The translations under genes and the position numbers were made by a program. The notes below the pieces were generated by a model, which made no database searches, was not told the origin of the DNA, and saw nothing but the letters and a program-made list of their open reading frames with translations. From Gammaproteobacteria bacterium (GTDB taxonomy: Bacteria > Pseudomonadota > Gammaproteobacteria > Pseudomonadales > Porticoccaceae), in NCBI GenBank assembly GCA_003646355.1, contig QNFO01000060.1, forward strand, positions 1 to 6,872: 6,872 nucleotides of DNA, read 5' to 3'. Within the stretch, counting starts at the first letter, position 1. Every line of letters begins with the position of its first letter. Below, piece by piece: positions 1 through 6,299 of the stretch.

Positions 1-1244
1 ATACTCACGCCGCCAATCCAGGCATCACCACTGGTTAATTTCTGTAGGCCGCAGAGGGTGCGAATAAAAGTGGTTTTGCCCGCGCCATTAGCGCCGAGAA
101 AGCCAAACACTTCACCGGCTTTAATTTCTAGCGTGACGTCGTCATTGGCGACGAAATCACCAAACTGAACGCGCATATCTTTAGTGCGAATCAAGCCGCC
201 CTCGGGCAACCTTTCGGGCAAGTGAATTTTCGGTGGTGACTCAGCATAGGCACTGCTCTTTTCACCGCCACTGAGCATGGTGTAGGCATCATCCAACGTG
301 GGTTCTACCGACTCAATATGCCCGCCATTTTCGGTTAAACCGGCTTTTAAACCCGCTTCAATATGATTGGCGGTGTGCAGTTGAAAGTGCACACTCTCCG
401 CCAAATGGCGAATACTCAGTACATCGGGGTGTTCAACCAGGCGGTTATGGGCGCCGCCACGGTCTTTCGTGTGCAGCTCATAAACGTGCCCTTCACAACG
501 AGTATGGAGGTGTTCAACTTTATCCACACCGATGATTTCACCCTCATGCAGAAAAGCAATACGGTCACAGTGTTCGGCCTCGTCCATATAGGGCGTGCTC
601 ATCACCACCGTGACACCGTCATCGCGAAAGGCGTTAAGCATCGCCCACAGCTCATGTCGTGAAGCTGGGTCAACACCCAGGCTGAGTTCGTCAAGCAGCA
701 GAAGGCGGGGTTCGTGCATCAAGTTGGTACACAACGACAGCTTCTTGCGCATGCCACCGGACAAGTTGCCCGCCGCACGATCCAGAAAACGGTATAGGCC
801 CGCCATTTTCAGTAGGCGCTCCTGACGTTCGAGGTAAAGCGCTTTGGGCAGGCCGCGAATATCGGCCGAAAACTCCATGTTCTCGGCAATGGTCAATTTA
901 TCGTAGAGGGTAAAGCCCTGAAACATATAGCCGATGTGGGAGTTGATCCAGTAATCGTCTTTAACCGTATCGTGGCCCATCACCGTGCAATGGCCTTCGC
1001 TGGGGTCGAGAATGGCCGCCATCAACTGCATTAAAGTGGTTTTACCCGCACCATCTGGCCCCAGCAGGCCGAAAATTTCGGCTTCATAAATGGTCAGATT
1101 AACTTCTTTGAGTACCATCTGTTTATTGAAGGCGCGGCCAAGATTGTGGGCCTCAATAATTGGCTTGCGCCCGGTAACTGGAGCGCTCGTGTCATCAACT
1201 TGCGAGCCTTCAACGGCCCGCTCAATGCTAGTTACTTTACTCAT
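1..1244 (-). CDS. YbhF-like ABC transporter ATP-binding protein with two ATPase domains, partial (C-terminus beyond the left edge)
   Basis: I translated this frame by hand: it is open from an ATG at 1244-1242 to the window edge (414 codons). It is the cytoplasmic ATPase of a YbhFGSR-type efflux pump, powering permeases that should be encoded next. First ATPase domain: Walker A GPDGAGKTT (residues 62-70), Q-loop Gln109, signature LSGGM (161-165), Walker B LLLLDE (181-186). A linker with a TLDDAYTMLSGG stretch (316-327) follows, then a second domain with Walker A GANGAGKTT (384-392), cut soon after. E. coli YbhF has about 578 residues, so roughly a quarter is missing. In domain 1 the H-loop histidine is replaced (STPYMDEAE, Pro218) and the usual DEP after Walker B is DEL. 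YbhF, as I recall it, also lacks that histidine, suggesting one weak ATP site. The start lies 39 bases after the fusion-protein gene, with AGGG about 10 bases upstream, so the two are probably co-transcribed. RbbA is an alternative relative, but the linker fits YbhF better. Confidence 0.93.
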   Translation of the reverse strand, partial: MSKVTSIERAVEGSQVDDTSAPVTGRKPIIEAHNLGRAFNKQMVLKEVNLTIYEAEIFGLLGPDGAGKTTLMQLMAAILDPSEGHCTVMGHDTVKDDYWINSHIGYMFQGFTLYDKLTIAENMEFSADIRGLPKALYLERQERLLKMAGLYRFLDRAAGNLSGGMRKKLSLCTNLMHEPRLLLLDELSLGVDPASRHELWAMLNAFRDDGVTVVMSTPYMDEAEHCDRIAFLHEGEIIGVDKVEHLHTRCEGHVYELHTKDRGGAHNRLVEHPDVLSIRHLAESVHFQLHTANHIEAGLKAGLTENGGHIESVEPTLDDAYTMLSGGEKSSAYAESPPKIHLPERLPEGGLIRTKDMRVQFGDFVANDDVTLEIKAGEVFGFLGANGAGKTTFIRTLCGLQKLTSGDAWIGGVS

Positions 1245-1283
1245 ATCGTTCAGCCCTACTGCCTGTTGACTAGCAAAGCCAGA

Positions 1284-2240
1284 TTAATGGGGGACGACGA
1301 GAGTTTGTGGCCAGGCCTTGTCTTCATCCCAGCGAATCCAGGCATCAGCGGGCATACCGGGCTTGAGGAAGCCCTCTTTATTATCGAGGGCCAGCACCAC
1401 ACCAAAGACCATGCGCACACGCTCTTCAGGCATGTTGATATCGCGCGGCGTAAACTGTGCACGCTGGTCAACACGCTTTACTCGCGCATCAAAGTAGCGA
1501 TCAGAAAAGGCACTGACTCGGACTTTGGCCGGGGCATTGAGTTTAATTTTACCGATCACCGCTTCGGGTAAGTAGGCCTTAAGCTCCAGATCCTGCATGT
1601 CGACCAGAACCGCAATCAGACGCTCCGATGTTGCCAACTCGCCCAACTCAATGGACTTGGAGAGAATCGTCGCATCCATGGGTGTATAGATTTTCGATTT
1701 ATCGACTTCGATCTGCCGTAATTCGACATTTTTTGCCGCCACGATGGTATTCGCCTTGGCCTGTTCAAGCTGAGCCTTTAATGCCCGCACTCGGCCCAGG
1801 GCTTCTGTCCGTACCAGGGTTATTTGATCGAGCTTTTGCACGGTGACGATGCCTCGCTTGCGCAATGCCGTGTAACGCACCAGATCGCGATCGGCTGTGG
1901 CCAGGTTGTCCTGCCACGTTTGTAATTGTTCAACAATATGTTTTTGTTCGTACTCGCGCGCTGTGCGCTGGGCATTGGCCACCGCCAGTATCGCCATCTG
2001 CTCGCTGGTGTCGAGTTCAACCAACAGTGAATCCTTGGCTACCGTCGATCCCTCCAGCAAGTTGGAAACCAGGACGCGTCCCTTCACCTCAGAACTGATG
2101 CTGACCTCAGTACCTTCAACATGGCCATTTCCGTAAAGGAAACCCTCTTGAAGCACGGGAGGTAATGTGGAGATATAAAAAAAGTAGGACCCTGCAGCGA
2201 TCAAAATTACAACTAACGGCGTTACTATCCAACTTTTCAT
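1284..2240 (-). CDS. YbhG-like HlyD-family periplasmic adaptor (membrane fusion protein)
   Basis: This 318-residue adaptor should link the inner-membrane ABC pump to an outer-membrane channel. An N-terminal membrane anchor (about residues 5-23) precedes the first half of a lipoyl-like domain (about 40-75, with EGSTV and LLVELD). A long alpha-helical coiled-coil hairpin rich in Ala, Gln, Glu and Arg follows (about 78-182). The second lipoyl half comes next (about 184-215, IYTPMDATILSKSIELGELA), then a beta-barrel domain (about 218-310). AQFTPRDINMPEERVRMVFG (261-280) closely resembles the equivalent AEFTP stretch of E. coli YbhG, and LKPGMPADAWI (292-302) is the usual C-terminal HlyD motif. 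Length is near YbhG's (about 332). The ATG at 2240 is the first possible start because an in-frame TAA lies nine codons upstream. AGGGG about 10 bases before it serves as ribosome binding site. It is the first gene of its operon and probably the regulated one. The substrate is unknown. Confidence 0.93.
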   Translation of the reverse strand: MKSWIVTPLVVILIAAGSYFFYISTLPPVLQEGFLYGNGHVEGTEVSISSEVKGRVLVSNLLEGSTVAKDSLLVELDTSEQMAILAVANAQRTAREYEQKHIVEQLQTWQDNLATADRDLVRYTALRKRGIVTVQKLDQITLVRTEALGRVRALKAQLEQAKANTIVAAKNVELRQIEVDKSKIYTPMDATILSKSIELGELATSERLIAVLVDMQDLELKAYLPEAVIGKIKLNAPAKVRVSAFSDRYFDARVKRVDQRAQFTPRDINMPEERVRMVFGVVLALDNKEGFLKPGMPADAWIRWDEDKAWPQTLVVPH

Positions 2241-2270
2241 ACAAACCCACCCCTGTAAAAATTGTTATCT

Positions 2271-2285
2271 ATCAAATTATTTGAT
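2271..2285. promoter_or_regulatory. Perfect 15-base palindrome, candidate operator of the efflux operon
   Basis: ATCAAAT-T-ATTTGAT has two perfect 7-base arms around one central base. It ends 31 bases from the start codon of the adaptor gene, where a repressor would overlap the promoter or the start of the transcript. A -10-like AATAAT (minus strand) lies within it. Dyads of this size suit dimeric TetR- or MarR-type regulators. The E. coli ybhFGSR operon is controlled by the TetR-type CecR, but no regulator gene is visible here and I cannot match the site to a known family. Since AT-rich DNA produces palindromes readily, chance is possible. Confidence 0.5.
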
Positions 2286-2301
2286 GCGCCACATAAAAAC
2301 A

Positions 2302-2342
2302 CTTCGCAAAGAGCCTGTACTTATTAGCTCGAAGTTGCGAAG
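2302..2342. repeat. Imperfect stem-loop with 8-base perfect outer arms
   Basis: CTTCGCAA (2302-2309) is the exact reverse complement of TTGCGAAG (2335-2342). Inside it, GAGC (2311-2314) pairs with GCTC (2327-2330), leaving a 12-base loop and an asymmetric bulge (1 base against 4). No T-run follows on either strand, so it is not a standard terminator. It lies upstream of the candidate operator with respect to the efflux genes. It may be a second protein-binding dyad, an RNA structure in a DUF924 leader, or a relic of a small repeat element. Confidence 0.4.
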
Positions 2343-2391
2343 AGCACATACATCTGTTTATGACTTTCGATGCGCCTTGCGAAAATTGCAT

Positions 2392-2504
2392 AGCGCTAAA
2401 ATCTACCGCCCGTACCGACAATTTGGCCAGTGCTATTTGGCGAAGAACCAATGTATTGATTTATTTTTATGCAATCAAGTCCTAATTTACAGCGCCAAAA
2501 TCTA
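2392..2504 (+). repeat. Pair of 14-base near-identical direct repeats, 99 bases apart
   Basis: AGCGCTAAAATCTA (2392-2405) and AGCGCCAAAATCTA (2491-2504) differ at one position. Weaker similarity seems to continue downstream, where both copies are followed by a C/G-rich stretch leading to CAAT, and slightly upstream. I cannot score this without alignment. It could be a decayed duplication or two binding sites. Confidence 0.3.
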
Positions 2505-2565
2505 GCCGTCGTCGCCGCAATCATGCCTTACAATCAAAATAACGACGATAATAAAGAGATAGAGC

Positions 2566-3105
2566 ATGCCCTATTTGTCTGTGATCGAGTTCTGGTTTGA
2601 GGAAATCACCCCCGCCCAGTGGTGGCAAAAAAGTGACGAATTCGACGCATTGATCCGTGGCAGATTTTCAGCCCTGCATCAATCTGCTATTCGCTGTGAA
2701 CTGTTTGCATGGCGACGCAGTCCCCTCGGTCGACTGGCAGAAATCATTGTTCTCGATCAATTTTCACGCAATCTCTTCCGCGATCAAGCGGGGGCCTTTG
2801 CCCACGACAGCCTAGCGCTGGCGCTAGCTCAGCAAACAATCGCCGCGGGTATTGATCAACGGCTGCATGTAAAACAGCGGGGCTTTCTCTACATGCCATT
2901 TATGCACAGCGAGTCGCGAGAAATGCAAAAGCAGTCAGTGCAACTCTTCAGTCAACCCGGCCTTGAATCCCACTTATCATCGGTCCAGCGTCACCACGCC
3001 ATCATCGAGCGTTTCGGTCGCTACCCCCACCGCAATAAAATACTGGGCCGAACCTCGACTGCCGAAGAACGGCCCTTTCTACAACAACCCGGCTCATCGT
3101 TTTAA
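2566..3105 (+). CDS. DUF924 family protein
   Basis: This is a complete 179-residue member of DUF924, a widespread all-helical, TPR-like family of unknown function, presumably cytoplasmic (no signal peptide or membrane segment). The family landmarks appear in order: N-terminal VIEFWFEE (residues 6-13), VLDQFSRNLFRD (62-73), YMPFMHSES (109-117), paired histidines HH (143-144), FGRYPHRN (150-157), LGRTSTAEE (160-168), and the characteristic end FLQQPGSSF (171-179). Length is typical and both ends are intact, so the gene is probably functional. The ATG follows a purine-rich AAAGAGATAGAGC, a mediocre ribosome binding site. An ATG at 2523 is in another frame. It is divergent from the efflux operon, and 167 bases separate it from the exporter gene, so co-transcription is possible but not shown. 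I assign no biochemical role. Confidence 0.93.
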   Translation: MPYLSVIEFWFEEITPAQWWQKSDEFDALIRGRFSALHQSAIRCELFAWRRSPLGRLAEIIVLDQFSRNLFRDQAGAFAHDSLALALAQQTIAAGIDQRLHVKQRGFLYMPFMHSESREMQKQSVQLFSQPGLESHLSSVQRHHAIIERFGRYPHRNKILGRTSTAEERPFLQQPGSSF

Positions 3106-3165
3106 ACCGCTGCAACACAAAGGCACTGTCACTTTCCGCACCCCTGTTGTCACAAACGGTATCCT

Positions 3166-3199
3166 GCAATGGGGCAATGCCCCTTTAACCGCCCATTGC
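3166..3199. repeat. Nested inverted repeats between the DUF924 and exporter genes
   Basis: GCAATGGG (3166-3173) and CCCATTGC (3192-3199) are perfect 8-base arms. Inside, GGGGC-AAT-GCCCC (3171-3183) forms a tight hairpin followed by TTTAA. The two structures share three bases, so they compete with each other. The inner one looks like a weak terminator of DUF924 with a very short T-run. The whole could affect read-through into the exporter gene. Confidence 0.35.
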
Positions 3200-3272
3200 C
3201 GTAAACTGCTTGGCCCTACTTACTTGGCAAACTCGCCGCTACCAGCCTTTTTATCGGGTAAAAAAATAACGC

Positions 3273-5045
3273 ATGTCTACAGCCACTGAACGCCCTGCCG
3301 CCACTAAACTGTCATCCATCAGCCAGCTCGTGCGCCTCGTTGCGCCCTATCGCTGGCGCTGGGTGTGCGCCATTATCGCCCTGCTATTTACAGCGGGTAT
3401 TACCCTGACCATCGGCCAGGGCGTGCGCATGGTGATTGACGACGGCTTTGTTGCCGGCTCGGTATCACAACTACAGCAGGGTATTTATTTACTACTGGGC
3501 TTATCAGTCTTAATGGCCGCTGGCACCTTTGTGCGCTTTTACTTAGTGTCGTGGCTGGGCGAGCGGGTTAGCGCCGATATTCGCAGTGCGGTGTTTAACA
3601 ATATTGTCTCCCTCAGCCCCGGTTATTTTGACGATAACCGCAGCGGCGAGATTATGTCCCGCCTCACCACCGACACCACCCTGCTGCAAAGTATTGTCGG
3701 CAGCTCCTTTTCCCTCGCCCTGCGTAGCTCAATTTCTACCACTGGCGCGCTGATTATTTTAATTATCACCAATCTCAAACTGACCGTGGTCATCCTCGGC
3801 TGCATTCCTCTGGTGCTACTCCCCATTTTGATTTTCGGTCGCCGGGTACGCGCCCTGTCTCGCAAAAGCCAGGACTCCATTGCCAATGTCGGTACTTACG
3901 CCGGCGAGATCATCACCCAGCTAAAAACCGTGCAAAGTTACACCCGCGAGGATTACGAGCGCAGTGCCTTTGGTGAAGAGGTTGAGAATGCCTTCGCCAT
4001 CGCCCGCAGTCGGGTCAAGCAACGGGCGATACTTATGGCGGCGGTGATTGTGCTGGTGTTTGGCGCACTGAGCGGCATGCTCTGGGTCGGCGGTAACGAT
4101 GTCTTAAATGGCACCATGAGTGCCGGTGATCTCGGTGCCTTTGTGTTTTACGCCATGTTGGTGGCGATGGGCGTGGCGACGATGTCGGAGGTCTACGGCG
4201 ATTTACAGCGCGCCGTGGGTGCCACCGATCGACTGGTCGACTTAATGACCGCCAAAGCCACTATTCTGCCCCCGGCCTGCGTTGAGGTTGCCGCCAGTGA
4301 ACTTGCGGCCGAGGTCAGCTTTAAGCAGGTCAACTTCAACTATCCCTCGCGCCCCGGTCAAAAAGCACTGGAAGATTTCTCCATTCATATTCCCGAGGGC
4401 AAGGTGGTGGCACTGGTCGGCCCTTCGGGCGCGGGCAAGTCCACCGTCTTCGAATTAATGCAGCGCTTTTACGATCCCCAATCAGGAATCGTACTGCTCG
4501 GTGATACGGACATTCGCGAACTATCACCGGCCGATCTGCGCCAGCAATTAGGTGTAGTTTCTCAACACCCCGCCCTGTTCAGTGCTGATGTTAGCCACAA
4601 CATTCGCTACGGAAAACCCGATGCCAATGACGAGGAGGTACACGCCGCCGCCCGTGCCGCCTACGCCCATGAATTTATTGAACAACTACCCGAGGGCTAC
4701 ACCAGCTTCCTCGGCGAGCAGGGTGTGCGCCTGTCGGGCGGACAAAAACAGCGCATTGCCATCGCCCGCGCCATTCTCAAAAACCCTCGTTTGCTGCTGC
4801 TCGATGAGGCCACCAGCGCCCTCGATACCCACAGTGAGCAACAGGTGCAATTGGCCCTGGATAAACTGATGGAAAACCGCACCACCCTCATTATTGCCCA
4901 CCGCCTGTCGACCATCCTCCACGCCGACCACATCGTGGTAATGGACCACGGCAAGCAGGTTGCCAGCGGTACGCATCAGCAATTGCTCAAGGAAAGTGAG
5001 CTCTACGCCAAACTGGCAGCGGCGCAATTCGGTAGTGTTGAATAA
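3273..5045 (+). CDS. MsbA-related ABC exporter (permease fused to ATPase)
   Basis: This 590-residue half-transporter should act as an inner-membrane homodimer exporting a hydrophobic substrate, possibly a lipid or drug. The membrane domain has about six helices (near residues 30-48, 71-95, 150-167, 171-188, 252-273, 287-305). The linking loop YFDDNRSGEIMSRLTTD (118-134) is typical of exporters. The ATPase domain is complete: A-loop Tyr357, Walker A GPSGAGKST (383-391), Q-loop Gln431, signature LSGGQ (487-491), Walker B LLLLDE (507-512), D-loop SALD (515-518), H-loop His543. Both ATP sites of the dimer should therefore work. It most resembles the MsbA-related group (TIGR02204 type) rather than MsbA itself; no lipid A genes adjoin. 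An in-frame TAA two codons before the ATG fixes this as the first start. No good Shine-Dalgarno is seen: the nearest GGG is 14 bases away, with an A-rich stretch between. The substrate is unknown. Confidence 0.95.
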   Translation: MSTATERPAATKLSSISQLVRLVAPYRWRWVCAIIALLFTAGITLTIGQGVRMVIDDGFVAGSVSQLQQGIYLLLGLSVLMAAGTFVRFYLVSWLGERVSADIRSAVFNNIVSLSPGYFDDNRSGEIMSRLTTDTTLLQSIVGSSFSLALRSSISTTGALIILIITNLKLTVVILGCIPLVLLPILIFGRRVRALSRKSQDSIANVGTYAGEIITQLKTVQSYTREDYERSAFGEEVENAFAIARSRVKQRAILMAAVIVLVFGALSGMLWVGGNDVLNGTMSAGDLGAFVFYAMLVAMGVATMSEVYGDLQRAVGATDRLVDLMTAKATILPPACVEVAASELAAEVSFKQVNFNYPSRPGQKALEDFSIHIPEGKVVALVGPSGAGKSTVFELMQRFYDPQSGIVLLGDTDIRELSPADLRQQLGVVSQHPALFSADVSHNIRYGKPDANDEEVHAAARAAYAHEFIEQLPEGYTSFLGEQGVRLSGGQKQRIAIARAILKNPRLLLLDEATSALDTHSEQQVQLALDKLMENRTTLIIAHRLSTILHADHIVVMDHGKQVASGTHQQLLKESELYAKLAAAQFGSVE

Positions 5046-5166
5046 ACAGGCTGTATAAGTAGGCCGCTAATTTTTGCCTTTTAATACGCGCAGGAATGCA
5101 GTAACTTAACTGCTATTAAAAAATAATAAACTCAGTTTTTCTTCTGCCTTTTACAAGGAAATAATA
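5046..5166 (+). other. Spacer with weak hairpins and a strong ribosome binding site
   Basis: This 121-base gap follows the exporter gene. AGGC (5061-5064) can pair with GCCT (5076-5079), followed by TT, and GCAGT (5098-5102) pairs with ACTGC (5109-5113). Both stems are only 4-5 bases, so I do not call a terminator. AAGGAA (5155-5160), six bases before the ATG at 5167, is the best ribosome binding site in the window and supports that start. Confidence 0.5.
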
Positions 5167-6093
5167 ATGATTACCGAAAAAGACATGTATTTTCACACGC
5201 CCACTTCCGACGACCATTATTGGGCGGAAACCAATTACTTTGGCTTTTATATTCCGGAAGAAGCAATACACGTTAACGTCTATGTACTGACCCGCCAGAA
5301 CGCCGGCGTGGTCTTATCCAGCATCACCGTGACCGATGGCTTTTCCAACTCACCTCACTTAGTGCGCTACAGTAATAATCAGGTGCACCTGCCCTTTCCA
5401 AAATCAGACTTTGACGATTACACCCTGGGCAATGGCCTGTCGATTAAATGCACCAAGCCGGTGATGGATTACGACATTAAATTCGACGACCAGCGCGGCG
5501 TTAAAATTGACGTGCAATACAAAGCACTAATGGCACCCTACGATATTCATGACCCCGATCAGGATCCACTAGCAGCCTCTGCCGACGATCACGTTTCCGC
5601 CACTGCCTATGCCGGGCACTGGGACCAAACCGGCCGCGTCACCGGCAAGTTCACCATCGACGGCAAGACCTACGACGTCAACTGTGTATCGAGCATGGAC
5701 CACAGCTGGGGCGAGCGCAAAGAAGACCAGTTTCAGGATTTTTGCTGGCTTAATGCCAATTTTGACAACGACGTCAGCATCCACTGCATCTGGATTATCA
5801 ACCCCGACGACCCCAACGACTACCAGGCCATTGCCCACGGCTATGTGCGCGAGGGCGATCAGGTCTACGGTCTAGTCAAAGGCTCTGGCCACTTGGTACG
5901 CGACGGACGACTGCACCAGTTTATGGAGCTTCAGGTCGAAGATGAGCGTGGCAAAGTCCACAATTTCACCGGCTCAGCCTTTACCTCCAACCCCTGGCAG
6001 CCGTGGCCCTTCGTCTACTGCACCCAATCCTTCCTGCGCTGGGATCTCGACGGCGTTACCGGCTGGGGCGAGGTGCAAGACGTCAGTATGTAA
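5167..6093 (+). CDS. Lipocalin-like (AttH/CrtC-like) protein, probably DUF7064/DUF7065 type
   Basis: This is a complete 308-residue protein without signal peptide or membrane segment, so probably cytoplasmic. It is dominated by alternating beta-strand patterns with many aromatic and acidic residues, as expected for two lipocalin-like barrels. The landmark is YAGHWDQTGRVTGKFTIDGK (148-167) leading to SSMDHSWGER (175-184). In AttH/CrtC-like proteins and the DUF7064/DUF7065 proteins I remember, a G-x-(I/L/V)-x-(V/I)-(D/N)-G stretch precedes a D-x-SWG-x-R motif at this place. The C-terminus GWGEVQDVSM also fits that group. CrtC-type relatives hydrate carotenoids, but this length and context do not support carotenoid synthesis, and most members have no assigned reaction. 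The phosphotransferase gene next door is a recurrent partner in my recollection, often near acyl-CoA or steroid metabolism genes. A role in binding or modifying a lipid-like molecule is inference. The family assignment is from motif memory. Confidence 0.9.
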   Translation: MITEKDMYFHTPTSDDHYWAETNYFGFYIPEEAIHVNVYVLTRQNAGVVLSSITVTDGFSNSPHLVRYSNNQVHLPFPKSDFDDYTLGNGLSIKCTKPVMDYDIKFDDQRGVKIDVQYKALMAPYDIHDPDQDPLAASADDHVSATAYAGHWDQTGRVTGKFTIDGKTYDVNCVSSMDHSWGERKEDQFQDFCWLNANFDNDVSIHCIWIINPDDPNDYQAIAHGYVREGDQVYGLVKGSGHLVRDGRLHQFMELQVEDERGKVHNFTGSAFTSNPWQPWPFVYCTQSFLRWDLDGVTGWGEVQDVSM

Positions 6094-6109
6094 TGGCTGG
6101 CTTTTTGAT

Positions 6110-6146
6110 AGGGGGCGTCTTCATTTTAATGATTCACTCCCCCTTT
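6110..6146 (+). terminator. Terminator-like hairpin after the lipocalin-like gene
   Basis: AGGGGG (6110-6115) pairs perfectly with CCCCCT (6139-6144), and TT follows. The loop contains a second perfect dyad, TCATT-TT-AATGA (6121-6132). It begins 17 bases after the stop codon. The G/C-rich base of the stem suits an intrinsic terminator, but the T-run is short and the interior bulges are large. If it works, the phosphotransferase gene needs its own promoter. Confidence 0.4.
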
Positions 6147-6299
6147 CAATAGCTCGCCTCAACAGGTAGTCGTCCCACCCAGGCTCCAGGCAGCATCACG
6201 AAAAACCCGCGCTCTGCGGCCAAGCCCGCCAATAGGGCTGCTGTATTGAGGGCGGCGATCCAATAATAACGACCCAATAATAAAATTATAAAAACCATG
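6147..6299 (-). CDS. Candidate small hydrophobic protein (50 residues), antisense to the phosphotransferase start
   Basis: On the minus strand an ATG at 6299-6297 opens a 50-codon frame ending in TGA at 6149-6147. It fills the gap between the two plus-strand genes and stops just before the G/C-rich hairpin. The peptide begins MVFIILLLGRYYWIAALNTA, then has an Ala/Leu stretch and GFFVMLPGAWVGRLP, suggesting one or two membrane segments with arginines between. No good ribosome binding site precedes the ATG; an AAGG lies about 15 bases upstream. The frame is open for roughly 20 codons beyond the ATG without another usual start. It could be a real small membrane protein, the decayed 3' end of a membrane protein gene whose front was replaced, or chance: T-rich antisense of A-rich leader DNA yields hydrophobic codons. 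I recognise no family. Confidence 0.25.
6260..6283 (+). repeat. Direct repeat CCAATAATAA, two copies
   Basis: CCAATAATAA occurs at 6260-6269 and again at 6274-6283, a 14-base period, ending 13 bases before the phosphotransferase ATG. The area is strongly A/T-rich and includes -10-like TAAAAT (6281-6286) and TATAAA (6287-6292), but no matching -35 stands out. It may be a regulator site, a translation enhancer, or slippage of a simple A/T-rich sequence. Confidence 0.35.

Larger units (their letters stand above)
2241..2565. other. Divergent intergenic region, AT-rich, no convincing gene
   Basis: This 325-base gap separates the minus-strand efflux operon from the plus-strand DUF924 gene, so it must hold the promoter of the efflux operon and probably one for DUF924. 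It is visibly richer in A and T than the genes on either side. It contains a perfect 15-base palindrome next to the efflux gene, a 41-base stem-loop, several TTGCGAA-type words and a degenerate repeat pair 99 bases apart, all listed separately. AATAAT on the minus strand, inside the palindrome, is a -10-like match for the efflux operon, and GATAAT near 2547-2552 is one for DUF924. Neither has a good -35 at standard spacing, so I do not call exact promoters. A plus-strand open frame at 2281-2505 has no ribosome binding site and resembles nothing I know. Confidence 0.7.

Noticed and set aside
1146..1571. Plus-strand 141-codon open frame over the efflux genes
   Set aside because: It lies antisense to the adaptor and ATPase genes, whose domain motifs are unambiguous on the minus strand.
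2281..2505. Plus-strand 74-codon open frame in the divergent region
   Set aside because: No ribosome binding site, AT-rich intergenic composition, no recognisable protein pattern, and it overlaps the candidate operator and stem-loop.
2241..2565. Integron attC site or mobile element remnant suggested by the repeats
   Set aside because: I found no attC core motifs, no terminal inverted repeats with target duplications and no recombinase or transposase fragment.
2963..3289. Plus-strand 108-codon open frame spanning the DUF924 end and the exporter start
   Set aside because: Its first half is a shifted reading of the well-conserved DUF924 C-terminus and its last codons overlap the exporter gene; no known pattern or ribosome binding site.
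4686..5027. Minus-strand 113-codon open frame
   Set aside because: It is antisense to the exporter's signature, Walker B and H-loop region, which explains its length.
5098..5113. GCAGT/ACTGC hairpin as terminator of the exporter gene
   Set aside because: The stem is only five base pairs with a six-base loop and is followed by A-rich rather than T-rich sequence.
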